A program made the translations under genes and the position numbers. The notes below the pieces were generated by a model. It was not told where the DNA came from. It did no database searches and saw only the letters and a program-made list of their open reading frames with translations. From Ignavibacteriota bacterium (GTDB taxonomy: Bacteria; Bacteroidota; Ignavibacteria; Ignavibacteriales; Melioribacteraceae): a stretch of DNA of 64,000 bases. Below, in pieces: positions 61,521-64,000 of this stretch (position 1 is its first letter; each line of letters starts with the position of its first letter). The stretch is taken from NCBI GenBank assembly GCA_016708125.1, contig JADJGF010000001.1, forward strand, positions 1,696,001 through 1,760,000. The letters are read 5' to 3'.

Positions 61521-62327
61521 TTATTCTAATTCCAGAATTTCAATTTTTCTGAATTCCGTTGGATGACTTTCTGCTTGAAGTGCAATATATCCTTCTTTCA
61601 ATAATAGATTTTTATCTTGTGGAATAATTTTTTGCGCATCTGGATCATTCGGATCTAATTGAGGATTTTCATATTCCAGGACCAATTTACCATTTACAAA
61701 ATGTTTAATATTTCCGTTTCCATGAACTTCAACTTCCATCGTTATCCATTGATCACCATGATAAGTTGCGGAATTTGAACCGGTGCAATGATTTGTGATT
61801 AAATTTTTCTTCATTACAATATTAGTTCCTGGAGTACAAACATTTCCAGTTGATCTTTCGTCAACTCCGTTTCCACCAAGCATTTGTGCTTCAATAGAAA
61901 CCGGAAAATTTTGATTTTTACTCATGCTTTCCGGAGATTGGCAATGAAGCATTATTCCGTTATTTCTAATTGCCCATTCCGGTCCACCTGCAACTTGATT
62001 ACCGACGAATCTATATTCAACGCGAATAATATAATTCGAGAATTTTTTGTTATAAAAAATATGACCAAATTTATTATCAAAATTTTGGTATTCATCATAA
62101 GATACTTTTAAAATTCCGTCTTTAACTTGAAAGGTATTTTTATAATTATCGTTTAACACATGTCCGGAAAATTTAATTTTCCATCCGGATAAATCTTTTC
62201 CGTTAAAAAGACTTATCCAATTATCAGAATCATTCTTACTTGAAGAGCATGAGTTTACTGTTACAAATAAAATAAGAATAAAAATTTTAAAACTATTTGT
62301 TAAAATATTTTTTGATATTGAAATCAT
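61521..62327 (-). CDS. DUF1080 (3-keto-disaccharide hydrolase-like) lipoprotein
   Basis: The start is the ATG at 62327, which overlaps the upstream GNAT stop (ATGA) and gives 268 residues with a lipoprotein signal (about 1-27, ILILFVTVNSCSSS; the Cys is at the lipobox). A DUF1080 jelly-roll follows: WISLFNGKDLSGWKIKF near 37-53, AIRNNGIMLHCQSP, and WITMEVEVHGNGNIKHFVNG. Members are linked to glycoside 3-keto-sugar hydrolysis or carbohydrate binding. An open frame extends 15 codons upstream but lies in the GNAT gene. Confidence 0.85.
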   Translation of the reverse strand: MISISKNILTNSFKIFILILFVTVNSCSSSKNDSDNWISLFNGKDLSGWKIKFSGHVLNDNYKNTFQVKDGILKVSYDEYQNFDNKFGHIFYNKKFSNYIIRVEYRFVGNQVAGGPEWAIRNNGIMLHCQSPESMSKNQNFPVSIEAQMLGGNGVDERSTGNVCTPGTNIVMKKNLITNHCTGSNSATYHGDQWITMEVEVHGNGNIKHFVNGKLVLEYENPQLDPNDPDAQKIIPQDKNLLLKEGYIALQAESHPTEFRKIEILELE

Positions 62328-62911
62328 TTTATTTCTCCAAATTTTAATGATAATTCTTTTAATTTTTGCCACTCATCTTTAAGAACGCTAAAGTAAATTG
62401 AATCGCGTCTTCTATTATTTGTCATTAACATATGACTTCTTAAAATTCCTTCTTCAACTGCGCCAATTCTTTTTAATGCAATTCTTGCATGAACATTTAA
62501 AACATCAGTTTTAAATTCAACCCGACTAAGATTTAAATCTTCAAAACAATATTTCAGCATAAGAAATTTTACTTGATCATTTATTCTTTTTCCTTGAAAC
62601 TCTTTTGAAATCCACGTCCAGCCAATTTCAATTCTTAAATCTCTTTGAGAAAAGTTTCCAAAACTTGTTGAGCCAATTATTCTATTTTCTGGTTTGTAAA
62701 TTATTGTAAATGGTATGCGAGTTTTGTTTTGTAAATCATTTACGGCAGTTTCGACCCAATTTTTTAATTCTTCTAAATTTGATAAATCGCTTGCAAAGTA
62801 ATACCAAAGTTTTTGTTCATTCGTAATTTCTTTAAAACTGTAAAAATCAACCGATTTTATTGGTCGAAGTAAAACATTAGAATTTTCTAAAACTATATTA
62901 TAATTAAGCAT
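62324..62911 (-). CDS. GNAT acetyltransferase, RimJ/RimL type
   Basis: A 195-residue acetyltransferase. Features of the Rim/Acetyltransf_3 group are VLLRPIKSVDFYSFKEI near the start, IIGSTSFGNFSQRDLRIEIG in the middle, the acyl-CoA loop near GWTWISKEFQGKRINDQVK and the later RVEFKTDVLNVHARIALKRI. The final substrate is unknown. It overlaps the DUF1080 gene by 4 bases and is divergent from the MFS gene. Confidence 0.85.
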   Translation of the reverse strand: MLNYNIVLENSNVLLRPIKSVDFYSFKEITNEQKLWYYFASDLSNLEELKNWVETAVNDLQNKTRIPFTIIYKPENRIIGSTSFGNFSQRDLRIEIGWTWISKEFQGKRINDQVKFLMLKYCFEDLNLSRVEFKTDVLNVHARIALKRIGAVEEGILRSHMLMTNNRRRDSIYFSVLKDEWQKLKELSLKFGEIK

Positions 62912-63025
62912 AATATTTTCTTATAATTTTTATCACTAAAAAATAGTTATAATTTTTGCAGATAAATAAATTATTTTTCAATTACATTTTTTGATAAAAA
63001 TAAAATTTACGTCTTTAGAATATCA

Positions 63026-64000
63026 ATGTTTGAGAATTCTCCCACAATAAAAAATATATTGCGCGCATTTAAATCAAGAAATTATAGATTATTTTTTGGC
63101 GGACAAGGAATTTCTCTAATTGGCACATGGATGCAGCAAATTGCTCTAGGTTGGCTTGTTTACAGATTAACAGATTCTCCATTTTTATTAGGATTGGTAA
63201 GTTTCTCGGCACAAGTTCCAACATTTATTTTTGCTTCGTTTGCCGGAGTTTTTGCCGATCGATATAATAAACATTCCATAATTTTATCAACACAAATTTT
63301 AGCTTTAATTCAAGCATCAATTTTGGCTTTTCTGACACTTACAAATGTTATTCAAATTTGGCACATAATTTTTCTTGCAATTTTTAACGGATTGATAAAC
63401 GCATTCGATATGCCAACGCGACAATCTTTTGTAATTGATTTAGTTGAACACAGAGATGATTTACCCAACGCAATTGCACTTAATTCATCAATGTTTAATG
63501 CCTCCAGATTGATTGGACCAACTGTTGCTGGATTTATTATCTCATCTTTTGGGGAAGGGATTTGTTTTTTAATAAATGCGATAAGCTATTTTGCGGTTAT
63601 AATAGCATTAATGTTGATGAAATTTGAAAATATAGAAAAACAAATTTCAGATAAGAAATTATTAAAAGGAATTAAGGAAGGATTTGTTTACGCATTCAAT
63701 TTTATTCCAATTAGAACTTTGTTATTGCTGATTGCAGTTTTAAGTTTAATTGGAATGCCTTACACAGTTTTAATGCCCATTTTTGCCAAAGATATTTTAC
63801 AAGGAAACGCTAGTACTTTAGGATTTTTATTTGGAGCAATCGGCATTGGAGCTTTTATTGGTGCAATTTATTTAGCTTCTCGTAAAACTGTTTTGGGTTT
63901 GGGAAAAATTATTGTAATTGCTACAACAGTTTTTTCATTAGGATTAATATTTTTTTCGCAATCGAGAGCATTATATTTTTCAATTCCATTAATGATTTTT
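63026..64000 (+). CDS. MFS exporter, EntS-like (3' end outside window)
   Basis: The frame from the ATG at 63026 is open to the window end (325 codons visible of perhaps 410-420). It begins MFENSPTIKNILRAFKSRNY and carries FGGQGISLIGTWMQQIALGW, the strongly conserved MFS_3/enterobactin-exporter start, then GVFADRYNKHSIILSTQ (loop-2 motif) and DMPTRQSFVIDLV. About nine hydrophobic segments are visible. The substrate is unknown. Confidence 0.88.
   Translation, partial: MFENSPTIKNILRAFKSRNYRLFFGGQGISLIGTWMQQIALGWLVYRLTDSPFLLGLVSFSAQVPTFIFASFAGVFADRYNKHSIILSTQILALIQASILAFLTLTNVIQIWHIIFLAIFNGLINAFDMPTRQSFVIDLVEHRDDLPNAIALNSSMFNASRLIGPTVAGFIISSFGEGICFLINAISYFAVIIALMLMKFENIEKQISDKKLLKGIKEGFVYAFNFIPIRTLLLLIAVLSLIGMPYTVLMPIFAKDILQGNASTLGFLFGAIGIGAFIGAIYLASRKTVLGLGKIIVIATTVFSLGLIFFSQSRALYFSIPLMIF

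Overview
This is an AT-rich (roughly 30% GC by eye), densely packed bacterial chromosome segment. Gene content and style point to the Bacteroidota/Chlorobiota/Ignavibacteria (FCB) side of the tree: a complete his operon with monofunctional HisB, a CarboxypepD_reg-type TonB receptor, DUF5916, DUF3109, DUF3667 and DUF4097 proteins, a small RRM protein, class II photolyase, two S23-type four-helix-bundle genes and many short palindromic intergenic repeats. Ignavibacteria is my best guess, by inference only. I saw no rRNA, tRNA, CRISPR array, transposase or phage genes.

Layout. 1-4816: histidine operon (hisD end, C, B, H, A, F, IE), almost every junction overlapping. 4.9-9.2 kb: SufE, a secreted alpha/beta hydrolase, a TPR protein, an MFS transporter. 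9.2-14.3 kb: an outer-membrane DUF5916 protein, then an ECF sigma / zinc-finger anti-sigma / DUF4097 operon with ECF-like promoter motifs. 14.6-17.4 kb: RRM protein, an unlisted 59-residue membrane protein, a CpdB-type phosphoesterase, a cold-shock protein. 17.6-29.1 kb: a light/oxidative-stress island holding an aromatic-carotenoid set (crtU-like, Rieske oxygenase, CrtYcd-type cyclase, crtB, crtI, a frameshifted SRPBCC gene), a divergent CarH/LitR-type B12 photoreceptor-repressor with glutathione peroxidase, a class II photolyase and a TonB receptor. The crt promoter, the regulator promoter and the TonB-receptor promoter share a 17-bp box made of two half-sites 11 bp apart. 29.4-45.2 kb: carA/carB, a short-chain dehydrogenase, DUF3109, rpoN, a methyltransferase-like membrane protein, a SurA-like isomerase, hslVU, DUF3667, radA, mlaF-like ATPase. 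45.3-50.6 kb: an MCP, a repeat-rich exported protein and a divergent two-component system. 50.6-52 kb: a MOP-type transporter. 52.1-60.5 kb: a TetR-controlled efflux operon (HlyD, SRPBCC, two ABC ATPases, TolC, two ABC-2 permeases). 60.5-64 kb: GNAT, deformylase-like, DUF1080 and GNAT genes and the start of an MFS exporter.

The least explained structure is in the efflux operon. Two S23/four-helix-bundle genes sit as cassettes exactly between otherwise overlapping genes. Each cassette is flanked by inverted arrays of 7-bp repeats in perfect register. The heptamer differs between the two cassettes, but its length, orientation and placement (5-6 bp after a stop codon) are the same. A gene-less heptamer array lies just after carB. 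I regard this as the best candidate for an undescribed element; the CarH-box regulon around the aromatic carotenoid operon is second.
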